Numbered from the stretch's first letter, positions 34,257 through 43,829 are shown. The stretch: DNA of 64,000 nt from an uncultured Lachnospiraceae bacterium (GCA_910584685.1 CAJUAO010000005.1:62001-126000); one strand, 5' to 3'. The notes: generated by a model not told the origin, from the letters alone. Numbers and translations: made by a program.

Positions 34257-35453
34257 CTATACGGCTTCATTATAATTTGAAGCTGCCTGTACATTGTAGG
34301 CTGCATTTGATGTATAGCTGTTAGATGCACCTGCATTAGTAGTTAAGTAGTAATTTACACGTGATGCATAATTGGCAACGAAAGAGCCGTAGTCTTTGAA
34401 AAATGACTGCACCTTAGACATATCAGAGTCTTTAAATTTGTCTGCGTCAAGCTTCATTCTGCCGTTTTTATCTACACTAAATCCGAATTGCTCTAATTTA
34501 GCCACGTTGTCTGCAGTTTTTTGCTTTATATATGACAGATTTGCCGATACGCCGGAATTTGAGCTTGATTCAGCAGCATCAAACATACCGTTATAATTTG
34601 ATACAAAGCTTTTGGCTGTTGAAAGAATTTTTTCAACATCATAAGCATCTGTCTCATTGCCGTTGGCATCCTTTACTTTAGCGTATAATTCATCGGCAGC
34701 AAGAGCCTTGCTGTCAGTCTTCAAGTCAGATGCGCTTGCGTCAGCAGGCTTCTTTGTCTCTGTTGATGACGAAGCAGAACCAGAAACGGAACCTGCAAAT
34801 CTAACGCGGGAAGAAATCTTAGAGCCATAGCTCATAACATTGTCTGCCGAGAATAAATCTTGTACCTTCGAAAGGTCAGCAGACTTTAACTTCTTTTCGT
34901 CAAGCTGAAGAGTTCCATTTCTTTGGATAGAAATACCTAATTCTGAAAGCTGGTCTGCATATGCAGCCGTAGTACTCATCATGTTTGCCACATATCCGGT
35001 CTTGTTTGAAAGCGTAGATTTTTTAGCTGCCGTCACGGTGGTGTTGTAATCATTAACATACGATTTCATTGCAGAAACAACCTTATCTGTAGCAGATGAG
35101 CCATTTTCAGTGTCCTTATAGGTATTGGCATTCTGCAGTGTTGAAACAGAAGACTTAAGGTAACTGAGACCTGTAGTAAGGTTAGAGTTTGCCTGCTGTG
35201 CTTCCTCAGAAACTTTAGGATTCATCTTATCTCTAATAAGCTTATCAAGAATGTAATCAGGGTTGTCGTTTCTTTTAGAAGACGATGTTGAGCCTGAGGT
35301 TTTAGATGAGTCGCCGCTGTAATGAGCCTTGAGAAGCTTTTTATAAGAGCCGCTCTTTATCATGCTCATTTCAGATGCCAGGCTGAACAGGTTATTTGAA
35401 CCGCTGGTGCCAAATAAAGAATCTGAAGAGCCAAAATTTCCAAAAAATGACAT
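34257..35453 (-). CDS. FliD-like protein with a duplicated C-terminal module
   Basis: 398 residues, Ser/Ala/Asn-rich with no cysteine and no signal peptide, as usual for flagellar axial proteins. Two related blocks, about 124-218 and 271-368, share the pattern (A.SYVNDYN / AKSFVSNYN, AYADQLSELGISIQRNGTLQLDEKKLKSADLSKVQDLF / DNVAKLEQFGFSVDKNGRMKLDADKFKDSDMSKVQSFF, then YGS or YASRV). This is the FliD C-terminal repeat that forms the filament cap. True FliD is usually longer and lies beside fliS and fliT, absent here. I start at ATG 35453 with GGAGTG before it; a GTG three codons upstream is possible. Probably a secreted filament-associated protein. Confidence 0.6.
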   Translation of the reverse strand: MSFFGNFGSSDSLFGTSGSNNLFSLASEMSMIKSGSYKKLLKAHYSGDSSKTSGSTSSSKRNDNPDYILDKLIRDKMNPKVSEEAQQANSNLTTGLSYLKSSVSTLQNANTYKDTENGSSATDKVVSAMKSYVNDYNTTVTAAKKSTLSNKTGYVANMMSTTAAYADQLSELGISIQRNGTLQLDEKKLKSADLSKVQDLFSADNVMSYGSKISSRVRFAGSVSGSASSSTETKKPADASASDLKTDSKALAADELYAKVKDANGNETDAYDVEKILSTAKSFVSNYNGMFDAAESSSNSGVSANLSYIKQKTADNVAKLEQFGFSVDKNGRMKLDADKFKDSDMSKVQSFFKDYGSFVANYASRVNYYLTTNAGASNSYTSNAAYNVQAASNYNEAV

Positions 35454-35678
35454 ACTTATCACTCCTTTCTATAGTATTTTGTATAATTATAATATATCTT
35501 TATTTTCAAAAAGTCAACAATTATTGGCAACATTTGTTAATGTTTGTTCTTAATTATTATATCGGCTTTTAATTAATAAATATTATTGAACTATTAAATA
35601 TTATTGAATTTTAAAATAAACTGTGGTAGGATTAACTAAGGTATATGCAAACATGCCTGCAGAGAGGACGGAATAACA

Positions 35679-36518
35679 ATGATAAAATTAGGAGAATATC
35701 AGGTACTTACCATAGTGAAAAAAACAGAATTTGGCGTATATCTTGCCGAGGGTGAAGGAAGCTCTGAAAAGGTGCTTCTGCCAATTAAGCAGGTAAGTGA
35801 TGATGCCCGGCTTGGAGACAGGCAGAGGGTGTTTATATACAGGGATTCGGAGGACAGGCTTATAGCCACAACAAACACACCGAAGCTTACGGTAGGCGAG
35901 ACGGAAGTATTAAGAGTAAATGACATAACAAAAATCGGAGCCTTTCTTGACTGGGGGCTGGAGAGGGACATACTTCTTCCCTTTAAGGAAATGACGGAAA
36001 GAGTGCGAAAGGATAAAGAGTATCTTGTGGCGTTATATATAGACAAATCAAACAGGCTTGCAGCTACCATGAAGGTATACAAATATCTTAAGATAGCGGG
36101 AGACTATGAGAAGGATGATGACGCAGAGGGCATTATATATGAAATAAATGATGATATAGGCGCATTTGTGGCAATAGATAACCGTTATCACGGTCTTATT
36201 CCTAAAAAAGAGATACACGAGAAGCTTAATGTAGGCGACAAGGTAAGGGGCAGGGTAACGGACGTAAGAGAAGACGGAAAGATAAATATAAGCATACATC
36301 AAAAGGCATATTTGCAGATGTCAGATGACGGAGAAAAAATACTTGCAGTTATAAGGGAGTATGACGGTATACTTCCTTACAATGACAAGGCGTCGCCGGA
36401 GGTTATCTACAGGGATTTTCAGATGAGCAAGGCTGCGTTTAAGAGAGCGGTTGGAGGCTTGTATAAGGCAAAAAAGATAGAGATTACAGATAAAAATATA
36501 AAGCTGGCAGAAGAATAA
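35679..36518 (+). CDS. cvfB: CvfB-family S1 RNA-binding protein
   Basis: 279 residues, the usual length of CvfB/YitL. There are three S1-like units: about 3-65 (EYQVLTIVKKTEFGVYLAEG), about 70-135 (VLRVNDITKIGAFLDWGLERDILLPFKEM) and about 145-215 (DDAEGIIYEINDDIGAFVAIDNRYHGLIPKKEIHEKLNVGDKVRGRV), then a winged-helix end (KASPEVIYRDFQMSKAAFKRAVGGLYKAKKI). It binds RNA in the cytoplasm and influences expression of virulence and envelope genes in staphylococci. The site is GAGAGGACGG. It is divergent from the FliD-like gene. Confidence 0.93.
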   Translation: MIKLGEYQVLTIVKKTEFGVYLAEGEGSSEKVLLPIKQVSDDARLGDRQRVFIYRDSEDRLIATTNTPKLTVGETEVLRVNDITKIGAFLDWGLERDILLPFKEMTERVRKDKEYLVALYIDKSNRLAATMKVYKYLKIAGDYEKDDDAEGIIYEINDDIGAFVAIDNRYHGLIPKKEIHEKLNVGDKVRGRVTDVREDGKINISIHQKAYLQMSDDGEKILAVIREYDGILPYNDKASPEVIYRDFQMSKAAFKRAVGGLYKAKKIEITDKNIKLAEE

Positions 36519-36605
36519 ATTCCTATGGATTAAACAGTAAATCGGCTAGAACAGCAAGCAATAAAATATTATTATGTTTAAAATAACAAAACGGAGGACA
36601 ATAAA

Positions 36606-36980
36606 ATGAAGAAAATAATAAGTACAGACAAGGCGCCGGCGGCAATAGGACCATACTCACAGGCTATAGAGGTAAACGGTATGGTATACACATCAGGGGT
36701 TATACCTGTTGTTCCGGCTACAGGGGAGATACCTGAGGGTATTGAAGCGCAGGCAAGGCAGGCAATAGGAAATCTTGCGGCGCTTTTATCAGAGGCAGGC
36801 GTGCCGATGGAAAATGTTATAAAAACAGTTGTATTTATAAAGAACATGGATGATTTTTCAAAGATAAATGCAATTTATTCGGAGTTTTTTAAAACGGATT
36901 GTCCTGCACGCTCATGCGTAGAGGTAGCAAGACTTCCAAAGGATGTGCTTATAGAAATTGAGGCAATCGGAGTTAAATAA
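36606..36980 (+). CDS. ridA: RidA-family enamine/imine deaminase
   Basis: 124 residues, complete for RidA. The N-terminus STDKAPAAIGPYSQAIEVNGMVYTSG and the active-site Arg in CPARSCVEVARLPKDVLIEIEAIG are intact. RidA hydrolyses reactive enamine and imine intermediates released by PLP enzymes such as threonine dehydratase. The TAA stop overlaps the ATG of the CPBP gene by one base. ACGGAGGAC lies before the start. Confidence 0.95.
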   Translation: MKKIISTDKAPAAIGPYSQAIEVNGMVYTSGVIPVVPATGEIPEGIEAQARQAIGNLAALLSEAGVPMENVIKTVVFIKNMDDFSKINAIYSEFFKTDCPARSCVEVARLPKDVLIEIEAIGVK

Positions 36981-37903
36981 TGAAGAATGTAACTAAAACA
37001 AATATTTTGTTTACATTTATGGTGGCGTCATACCTGCTTTTGATATATATAGTAAGGCTTATACCGGCAGATGTTTTAAATATAAATATCCGGCTTATAC
37101 TGCCGGAGCTTATTATGCTGCTTCCGGCATTTCTTTATGTGACTGTGTTAAAGCCGGATAATCTGGGGCGGATAAATTTTTCCTTCCCGTCGCTTACAAA
37201 TGTGATTAAAATAATTTTATTTACATTTTGCGTTATGCCTTTTATAACAATATTAAACAGCATATCCTCTATATTTGTGGAGAATCATGCGGCAAATACA
37301 ATGTCGTATCTTACATCAAATCCTTTGTGGCTGAATATTTTATTTATAGCCCTGATACCGGCAGTGTGCGAGGAGTATTTGTTCAGAGGGCTTTTGTTTC
37401 ACGGCTACAAAAAAAGAAATCCTTTGAAGGCAGTTCTTATGAGCTCCTTACTGTTTGGACTTATACATATGAATGTAAATCAGTTTGTCTATGCATTTGT
37501 TATGGGCTGTATATTGTGTATGCTTGTGTATATCACAGGTACGGTGCTGTCATCAATGATTGCCCATTTTATATTTAACGGAATAAATGTTGTTTTATCA
37601 TATTATTCCGAAAATATGCTTAAGGAGTATGAGGCGGCAGGAGGGGAAGAAATTGTTTTGTCTGCATCAGATTATGTGATAGCGTATGGTATACAGATTA
37701 CTTTAGCGGTATTGGGACTTGTGCTGGCATATATGCTTTTTAAAAGTATATGCAGGGACAACCGGGGCATGGAAAATATAAAGCTTATATTCAAAAAGGA
37801 AAACCGCAGTCAATATGATGAAAGTCAGGGAAGATTTTTTGATGCATACATTGCGGTTGGCATAATATTGTGTATGATTTACATATGCTTTTACGGGCTG
37901 TAA
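36980..37903 (+). CDS. CPBP-family intramembrane metalloprotease
   Basis: 307 residues with about eight helices. The motifs of the Rce1/CPBP (Abi) family are visible: EEYLFRGLLFHGYKK (glutamate pair and Arg), GLIHMNVNQF with the metal-binding His, and IAHFIFNGINV with the second His and Asn. Members cleave within the membrane and in Firmicutes often process or protect against peptides. The coupled ridA start is unusual company and gives no clue. Substrate unknown. Confidence 0.88.
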   Translation: MKNVTKTNILFTFMVASYLLLIYIVRLIPADVLNINIRLILPELIMLLPAFLYVTVLKPDNLGRINFSFPSLTNVIKIILFTFCVMPFITILNSISSIFVENHAANTMSYLTSNPLWLNILFIALIPAVCEEYLFRGLLFHGYKKRNPLKAVLMSSLLFGLIHMNVNQFVYAFVMGCILCMLVYITGTVLSSMIAHFIFNGINVVLSYYSENMLKEYEAAGGEEIVLSASDYVIAYGIQITLAVLGLVLAYMLFKSICRDNRGMENIKLIFKKENRSQYDESQGRFFDAYIAVGIILCMIYICFYGL

Positions 37904-37994
37904 AAAATCATATTTAAAGCTATTCATCCCTGTAAGACAATGCTTAATGCTTGTCTTAGGGTTGAAAATAAAAAAATGAAAGGGAGGATGATAA

Positions 37995-38171
37995 ATGGAT
38001 ATAGCAGCATTATCAGTGGATATGCACATGATTGACCTTCAAAGCAAGGTCAGCACTGCACTACTCAGTAAATCCCTTGATACTCTGGAGACTACAGGAG
38101 AAAGCATGATAAAAATGATGGAGGCATCGGTTATGCCAAATCTTGGACAGAATATTGATGTTTCAGTCTAA
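37995..38171 (+). CDS. YjfB-family putative motility protein
   Basis: A 58-residue protein (MDIAALSVDMHMIDLQSKVS... MMEASVMPNLGQNIDVSV). The MDIAALS start, the regular helix and the end PNLGQNIDVSV match YjfB of Bacillus, a small protein under flagellar control with unknown role. A GGGAGGATG site precedes it. It is too short for usual gene finders but has clear family identity. It adds to the evidence for motility. Confidence 0.85.
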   Translation: MDIAALSVDMHMIDLQSKVSTALLSKSLDTLETTGESMIKMMEASVMPNLGQNIDVSV

Positions 38172-38203
38172 AGCCTGCAGTTGTATAGGGGTAGCATTTG
38201 ACA

Positions 38204-38237
38204 GGGAACATTTTTATACAAAATAATAAATGTTCCC
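38204..38237 (+). terminator. Terminator of yjfB
   Basis: GGGAACATTT pairs with AAATGTTCCC across a 14-base AT loop. The U tract is weak (TTGT). Confidence 0.65.
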
Positions 38238-38299
38238 TTGTACAAATGTTACAAAATAGCGTTAAAAATGCGTGAAATAAGGAAATGTTTTTTGGAAAA

Positions 38300-38318
38300 T
38301 ACCTGTATATTACAGGTA
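38300..38318 (+). promoter_or_regulatory. Palindromic operator candidate upstream of msmX
   Basis: TACCTGTA-TAT-TACAGGTA is a perfect 8-bp inverted repeat, 180 bases upstream of the ATPase start. A further hairpin, AAAGTTTTC/GAGAACTTT, lies at about 38325-38354. The gap 38172-38497 otherwise holds only AT-rich DNA with a TATAAT at 38430-38435. Confidence 0.4.
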
Positions 38319-38497
38319 ATATTTTAAAGTTTTCAGAAAAAAGAGGAGAACTTTAGGACAATTTTACTAAAAGGTGATAATTCTTTTGGTTACATTGTCT
38401 ATGGTTTTTTTTTGGTCTATAAGTTAAAATATAATAAGTTGATGATTATATGAAAATACAACATAAGAATTATAAAAGATTGAGGAGGATTATTACA

Positions 38498-39610
38498 ATG
38501 GCAAGCTTATCATTAAGAAACATCAGTAAGGTTTATCCTAACGGATTTGTTGCAGTAAAGGATTTCAATTTAGAGATTAAGGATAAGGAATTCATTATTT
38601 TCGTTGGACCTTCAGGATGTGGAAAATCAACAACACTTCGTATGATTGCAGGTCTTGAGGAAATCAGTTCAGGTGAATTATACATAGGAGACAGACTGGT
38701 AAACGATGTAGAGCCAAAGGACAGGGATATTGCAATGGTATTCCAGAACTACGCTCTGTATCCGCATATGACAGTATACGATAATATGGCGTTCGGACTT
38801 AAGCTTAGAAAGACACCGAAGGACCAGATAAGCAGACTGGTACATGAAGCAGCCAAGATTCTTGACCTTGAGCATTTGCTTGACCGTAAGCCAAAGGCTT
38901 TATCAGGAGGTCAGAGACAGAGAGTTGCCATGGGACGTGCAATCGTTCGTGAGCCAAAGGTATTCCTTATGGATGAGCCTTTATCAAATTTGGATGCTAA
39001 GCTGAGAGTACAGATGCGTGTTGAGATTTCAAAGCTTCATCAGAGACTTGAGTCTACTATTATTTATGTTACCCATGACCAGACAGAGGCTATGACACTT
39101 GGTACAAGAATCGTAGTTATGAAGGATGGTCTTATCCAGCAGGTAGATACGCCTATTAATCTTTATAACTTCCCTAAGAATCTTTTCGTAGCAGGATTTA
39201 TGGGTTCACCTGCCATGAACTTTATAGATGCAGAGGTTAAACAGGACGGCAATAATGTTTTATTATCATTTGGCAGACATAACATTAAGGTGCCTGATGC
39301 AAAGGCAAAGGAACTCCTTGACGGAGGATATGTTGGAAAGACAGTTGTTATGGGTATCAGACCTGAGGATGTACATGATGATGAAATCATGGTATCAAGT
39401 AACCCGGACAGCACAATAGAAACTACCGTTAAGATTTACGAGCTCCTTGGTGCAGAGGTTCTCCTTTACTTTGACCTTGAGGAGGCTTCATGCGTAGCTA
39501 AGGTAAATCCGCGTACAACGGCAAGAATCGGCGATACAGTTAAGTTTGCCCTTGATTTAAATAAGCTTCATATATTTGATAAGGAAACAGAGCAGGTTAT
39601 TGCAAATTAG
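38498..39610 (+). CDS. msmX: Carbohydrate ABC transporter ATPase, MsmX/UgpC type
   Basis: 370 residues, the usual MsmX length. Walker A GPSGCGKST, signature LSGGQRQRVAMGRAIVREP, Walker B FLMDEPLSNLDAK and H-loop YVTHDQTEAMTLG are followed by a TOBE-type C-terminal domain. Such ATPases are shared by many sugar importers whose operons lack one, and none is next to it here. The start at 38498 follows AGGAGG; an upstream frame at 38450 adds an odd basic stretch. A palindrome at 38300 may be an operator. This gene probably energises uptake of arabino- and other oligosaccharides. Confidence 0.93.
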   Translation: MASLSLRNISKVYPNGFVAVKDFNLEIKDKEFIIFVGPSGCGKSTTLRMIAGLEEISSGELYIGDRLVNDVEPKDRDIAMVFQNYALYPHMTVYDNMAFGLKLRKTPKDQISRLVHEAAKILDLEHLLDRKPKALSGGQRQRVAMGRAIVREPKVFLMDEPLSNLDAKLRVQMRVEISKLHQRLESTIIYVTHDQTEAMTLGTRIVVMKDGLIQQVDTPINLYNFPKNLFVAGFMGSPAMNFIDAEVKQDGNNVLLSFGRHNIKVPDAKAKELLDGGYVGKTVVMGIRPEDVHDDEIMVSSNPDSTIETTVKIYELLGAEVLLYFDLEEASCVAKVNPRTTARIGDTVKFALDLNKLHIFDKETEQVIAN

Positions 39611-39636
39611 TATATAATTTTTCCTCAAAAAAAGAG

Positions 39637-39685
39637 AAAGCTTGAGGCATCCTCCGTAAGGAAGATGTCCCAAGCTTTATTTTTG
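39637..39685 (+). terminator. Terminator of msmX
   Basis: AAAGCTTG and CAAGCTTT pair around a loop with an inner CCTCC/GGAAG-type stem, followed by ATTTTT. Confidence 0.8.
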
Positions 39686-39693
39686 GCAAAAAT

Positions 39694-39722
39694 TTTGACT
39701 TTCAAAAAAATTTGTGTTAAAC
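39694..39722 (+). promoter_or_regulatory. Promoter of the CdaR-like gene
   Basis: TTGACT, a 17-base spacer and TAAACT, about 50 bases before the ATG. Coordinates are within a few bases. Confidence 0.5.
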
Positions 39723-39770
39723 TGATAATAAGTATGATTATATCCAAAAGGGAAGGGGTTGGTTATTCCG

Positions 39771-40859
39771 ATGATATCGAATCAGATACTACAAAATACA
39801 ATAGACGGACTAAAAAATATAGCAAGGGCAGACCTTGGCATATACGATACGGAAGGCATGATTATAGCGGCAACCTTTGAAGAAACATCAGCATATAAGG
39901 ACGAGGTGGTTGCCTTTGCAGATTCCGCAGCAGAAAATCAGGAGATGAACGGCTGCCAGTTCTTTAGGGTAAGTGATGAAAGCAGAGTGGAATACATACT
40001 TATTGTTAAGGGGAGCGGAAATGATATATACATAATAGGAAAAATGGCAGCATTTCAAATTCAAAGTCTCCTTGTGGCATATAAGGAAAGATTTGATAAG
40101 GAGAATTTTATAAAAAATCTTTTGCTGGACAATCTTCTTCTTGTTGACATATATAATCGTTCAAAGAAGCTTCATATAGAGACAAACATAAGGAGAGTAG
40201 TATATATTGTAGAGACAAGCAGGGAAAAGGACAGCAATGCAATGGAAACCCTGCGTACGTTATTCTCGTCAAAGGGAAAGGACTTTATTACTGCGGTTGA
40301 TGAAAAAAATATTATTATTGTAAAAGAATTAAAGGAAAATGAAGGCTATAGCGACGTAGAAAAAACAGCTAACGTTATTCTTGATATGCTGAATACAGAG
40401 GCAATGGCAAATGTCCATGTGGCATACGGCACCATAATATCAGAGATAAAGGAAATGTCAAAGTCCTATAAGGAAGCGAAGATGGCCCTTGAGGTAGGAA
40501 AGATATTTAACAGTGAAAAAAATATAGCGGCATATAACAATCTTGGTATAGGAAGACTTATTTACCAGCTGCCCCTGCCCCTTTGCAAAATGTTTATAAG
40601 GGAAATATTTGACAGAAAAAGCCCTGATGATTTCGACGAGGAAACACTTTCAACAATAAATAAATTTTTTGAAAACAGCCTGAATGTTTCGGAGACGTCA
40701 AGGCAGCTTTATATCCACAGAAATACCCTTGTATACAGGCTTGATAAGCTGCAAAAGAGCACAGGTCTTGATATAAGAGTGTTTGAGGATGCAATTACCT
40801 TTAAAATAGCCCTTATGGTAGTCCGATATATGAAATATATGGAATCACTGGATTATTAG
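39771..40859 (+). CDS. CdaR/PucR-family transcriptional regulator
   Basis: 362 residues. The N-terminal part resembles a CdaR diacid-sensing domain (NTIDGLKNIARADLGIYDTEGMIIAATFEET), then a GGDEF-related middle (about 130-250) and the C-terminal PucR helix-turn-helix (about 290-350: TINKFFENSLNVSETSRQLYIHRNTLVYRLDKLQKSTGLDIRVFEDAITFKIALMV). The family activates genes for sugar diacid or related carbon use. It stands beside msmX, suggesting a link to sugar uptake, not proven. The start at 39771 is chosen over an upstream TTG. Confidence 0.8.
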   Translation: MISNQILQNTIDGLKNIARADLGIYDTEGMIIAATFEETSAYKDEVVAFADSAAENQEMNGCQFFRVSDESRVEYILIVKGSGNDIYIIGKMAAFQIQSLLVAYKERFDKENFIKNLLLDNLLLVDIYNRSKKLHIETNIRRVVYIVETSREKDSNAMETLRTLFSSKGKDFITAVDEKNIIIVKELKENEGYSDVEKTANVILDMLNTEAMANVHVAYGTIISEIKEMSKSYKEAKMALEVGKIFNSEKNIAAYNNLGIGRLIYQLPLPLCKMFIREIFDRKSPDDFDEETLSTINKFFENSLNVSETSRQLYIHRNTLVYRLDKLQKSTGLDIRVFEDAITFKIALMVVRYMKYMESLDY

Positions 40860-40988
40860 TATATAGTATGATATGATGTAACAGTTCCGAAATATATAAG
40901 GCATAGTCTGCAAATAAATATTATACGGCAGGACAAGATTAAATGGCAATATTAGTCGACACTATGTGAAGGGAGGAATGTAAAAACA

Positions 40989-41666
40989 ATGATTATACTT
41001 GAAAATGTAAGTAAATCCTACTCGGCAGGTGCACCGGCGGTAAATAACGTAAGTATTCATATAAAAAAAGGTGAATTTGTATTTATAGTAGGGGATTCGG
41101 GGGCAGGGAAGTCCACTCTGATGAAGCTTATGCTGAAGGAGCTGGAGCCTACCTCGGGAAAAATATATATAAACGGAAAATATCTTAACCTGATGAAGCA
41201 TAGAAAAATACCTATGCTGAGAAGGGATATCGGTATGGTGTTTCAAAATTTCCGCCTCTTAAATGACAGAAATGTATATGACAATGTGGCGTTTGCCCAA
41301 AGGGTAGTGGAGGCGCCGACTAAGGTTATAAGAAGAAAGGTTCCTGCCATGCTGTCTATGGTAGGTCTGGCAGAGAAGTATAAATCTTATCCAAGGGAGC
41401 TTTCGGGAGGAGAGCAGCAGAGGGTGGCGTTAGCAAGAGCCCTTATAAACAATCCGCCTATACTTTTGGCAGATGAGCCTACAGGAAATTTAGACCCGAA
41501 AAATTCATGGGAGATTATGAATCTTCTTGACGAAATAAACAAGCGGGGAACTACGGTAGTGGTAGTAACCCACAACAGAGAGATAGTAGATGCCATGCAA
41601 AAGAGAGTTATAGCCATACAAAAGGGTATGGTAGTAAGTGATGAAAGAAAAGGCGGTTATCTATGA
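40989..41666 (+). CDS. ftsE: Cell division ATPase FtsE
   Basis: 225 residues. Walker A GDSGAGKST, signature LSGGEQQRVALARALINNPP and Walker B LLADEPTGNLDPKN with VTHNRE are typical, and the start IILENVSKSYSAGAPAVNNVSIHIKKGEFVFIVG is FtsE. It binds FtsX and couples ATP use to activation of peptidoglycan hydrolases at the septum. It overlaps ftsX by four bases. GGGAGG lies before ATG. Confidence 0.95.
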   Translation: MIILENVSKSYSAGAPAVNNVSIHIKKGEFVFIVGDSGAGKSTLMKLMLKELEPTSGKIYINGKYLNLMKHRKIPMLRRDIGMVFQNFRLLNDRNVYDNVAFAQRVVEAPTKVIRRKVPAMLSMVGLAEKYKSYPRELSGGEQQRVALARALINNPPILLADEPTGNLDPKNSWEIMNLLDEINKRGTTVVVVTHNREIVDAMQKRVIAIQKGMVVSDERKGGYL

Positions 41667-42571
41667 GGATTAAAACATTGCTATATAACATAAAGCAGGG
41701 CTTTGTGAATATAAAGAGAAATAAATTATTTTCAATGGCGTCTATTGCAACCATTGCAATATGTATATTCCTTATAAGTATGTTTTATGCCGTGGTGGTA
41801 AACTTTAACTATATGATAGACACGCTGGAATCAAAGCTGTGCGTAACTACATTTTTTGATAAGGATATAACTGACGAGCAGATAGCAAGTCTTAGGGAGA
41901 CTATCGGAAAGCGGGCGGAGGTATCGCAGATAGTTTATAAATCTGCCGAGGAGGCATGGGAGGAATATCAGGTTATATATTTTGGAGATAAGGCGGAGCT
42001 TGCGGCAGGCTTCAAGGATGATAATCCACTTGCAAATTCGGCTTCATTTTCAATATATCTTAATGATTCGGGAATGCAGAACACACTTGTAAGCTACCTT
42101 AACCAGCTTGAGGGAATAAGACAGGTAAACGCATCCGCAAATACGGCGTCCACCCTCAGCGACTTTGGGAAGCTTGTGGGATACGTATCGGTGGCGCTTA
42201 TAATAATACTGCTGGCAGTAGCCGTATTCCTTATAGGAAATACCGTTATGATAGGAATAACCGTAAGAAAAGAGGAAATAGGCATTATGAAGCTTATGGG
42301 AGCTACGGACCTCTTTATAAGGTCACCCTTTATGGTAGAGGGACTTATGATAGGTATTGTGGGAGCTGTCATACCATTGCTTATAATGTATCCTCTATAC
42401 AATAATCTTATAGGAAGGATAATGGTACAGTTTCAGACATTGCAGACAGTGACGGTATTTATGGAGGCAGGGGATATATTTAAGGTACTTATACCTATGG
42501 CCCTTATAATAGGAGGCGGCATAGGCTTATTCGGAAGTATAATAACAATGAGAAAGCACTTAAGAGTATAG
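41663..42571 (+). CDS. ftsX: Cell division protein FtsX
   Basis: 302 residues with four helices (about 22-45, 170-193, 220-240, 265-290), a short cytoplasmic start with RIKTLLYNIKQGFVNIKRNKLFSMASIATIAICIFLI, and an outside loop (about 46-165) that receives the hydrolase. The end resembles all FtsX proteins. Together with FtsE and the M23 protein encoded 68 bases downstream it should form the septal or peripheral wall-splitting complex. Confidence 0.95.
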   Translation: MRIKTLLYNIKQGFVNIKRNKLFSMASIATIAICIFLISMFYAVVVNFNYMIDTLESKLCVTTFFDKDITDEQIASLRETIGKRAEVSQIVYKSAEEAWEEYQVIYFGDKAELAAGFKDDNPLANSASFSIYLNDSGMQNTLVSYLNQLEGIRQVNASANTASTLSDFGKLVGYVSVALIIILLAVAVFLIGNTVMIGITVRKEEIGIMKLMGATDLFIRSPFMVEGLMIGIVGAVIPLLIMYPLYNNLIGRIMVQFQTLQTVTVFMEAGDIFKVLIPMALIIGGGIGLFGSIITMRKHLRV

Positions 42572-42638
42572 CGGGGAGCTTAAAGAAGCTAAAGCTAATT
42601 ATACTTATTGAGATGAAATGATTAATCAGGAGGCTATT

Positions 42639-43829
42639 ATGAGAAAGAGATTGTTACAGGGAATTGGGCTGCTTTTAGCTGCGGCGCTTATATTTGCAGC
42701 TACTTCAAACACATATGCAACTAAGGAAATAGATGAGGCAAAGAAAGAAAAGGAACAGCTTGAGAATGAGCTGAAGGACACTGAAACAGCCTTAAACAGT
42801 CTGGAGGCCCTTAAGGGAGATGCGGAAGCGTATATAAAAAAGATGGACAGCTATATGGAAAATCTGTCTAATCATATTTATGAGCTTGAGCAGCAGGCCC
42901 AGGCAAAGTCAGACCTTATATCGCAAAAGGAAGCCGAGATAGGCGATATGCAGAACAGGATAGATGAACAGTATGCAGCTATGAAGCTTCGTATACAGTA
43001 TATGTATGAAAACGGGGAGGTTTCTTATCTGTCTATGTTTTTCGGAGCCCAGGACATGAGTGATTTTTTAAATAAGGCTGAATATCTTACGGAAATAACA
43101 GAGTATGACAGAGACATGCTTGATAAGCTTCAGGATGCAAAGGATTCCCTTAATATAGCAAAGGCTAATCTTGAGACAGAGCTTGCGGAGCTGAACGGGC
43201 TTTTAAAGGAGTCAGAGGACGAAAGGGCAGCGGCGGAGCAGCTTGTGGCGGCTAAGGAGCAGGAGCTTGCTTACACAAACAGCGACATAGTGTCTAAGGA
43301 GGAGGCAATAAAGCGTCAGAAAGAGGACATAGAGGCTATGGAATCCCTCATAAAGGAGCTTGAGGAGATAGAGAGAAAACGTAAGGAAGAGGAGGAGAGA
43401 AGACAGAAACAGCAGCAGGTTACATATACAGGCGGAAGTATGATGTGGCCTCTTCCGGGAAGAACATACTTAAGCTCATACTTTGGAAACAGGGAGGACC
43501 CGTTTACAGGGCTTACATCATATCATTCGGGAATAGACATACCGGCGCCTACCGGTACTGAGATACATGCTGCATGCGGCGGAGAGGTTGCATGGGCGTA
43601 TTACAGTTCAACCGCAGGAAACTGGGTTGGCATAGACCACGGAAACGGTTTGTATACGGTATATATGCATATGTCAAAAATTCTTGTGACAGAGGGGCAG
43701 CAGGTACAGACGGGAGACGTAATCGGGCTTGTAGGCTCTACGGGAAGGTCTACAGGACCCCATCTTCATCTTAGCGTAAGATTAAACGGAGAGTATGTGG
43801 AGCCTTTAAATTATGTTTCACCAAATTAA
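42639..43829 (+). CDS. EnvC/PcsB-like M23 murein hydrolase or activator
   Basis: 396 residues: signal peptide (about 1-28), coiled coil (about 30-250, rich in Glu, Lys and Leu heptads) and a C-terminal LytM (M23) domain (about 280-396). The metal ligands look intact (HSGIDIPAPTG, then HMS and PHLHLSVRLNG), so it may be an active endopeptidase, unlike degenerate EnvC. The gene follows ftsEX, whose outer loop should activate it. The start at 42639 follows CAGGAGG. Confidence 0.9.
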   Translation: MRKRLLQGIGLLLAAALIFAATSNTYATKEIDEAKKEKEQLENELKDTETALNSLEALKGDAEAYIKKMDSYMENLSNHIYELEQQAQAKSDLISQKEAEIGDMQNRIDEQYAAMKLRIQYMYENGEVSYLSMFFGAQDMSDFLNKAEYLTEITEYDRDMLDKLQDAKDSLNIAKANLETELAELNGLLKESEDERAAAEQLVAAKEQELAYTNSDIVSKEEAIKRQKEDIEAMESLIKELEEIERKRKEEEERRQKQQQVTYTGGSMMWPLPGRTYLSSYFGNREDPFTGLTSYHSGIDIPAPTGTEIHAACGGEVAWAYYSSTAGNWVGIDHGNGLYTVYMHMSKILVTEGQQVQTGDVIGLVGSTGRSTGPHLHLSVRLNGEYVEPLNYVSPN

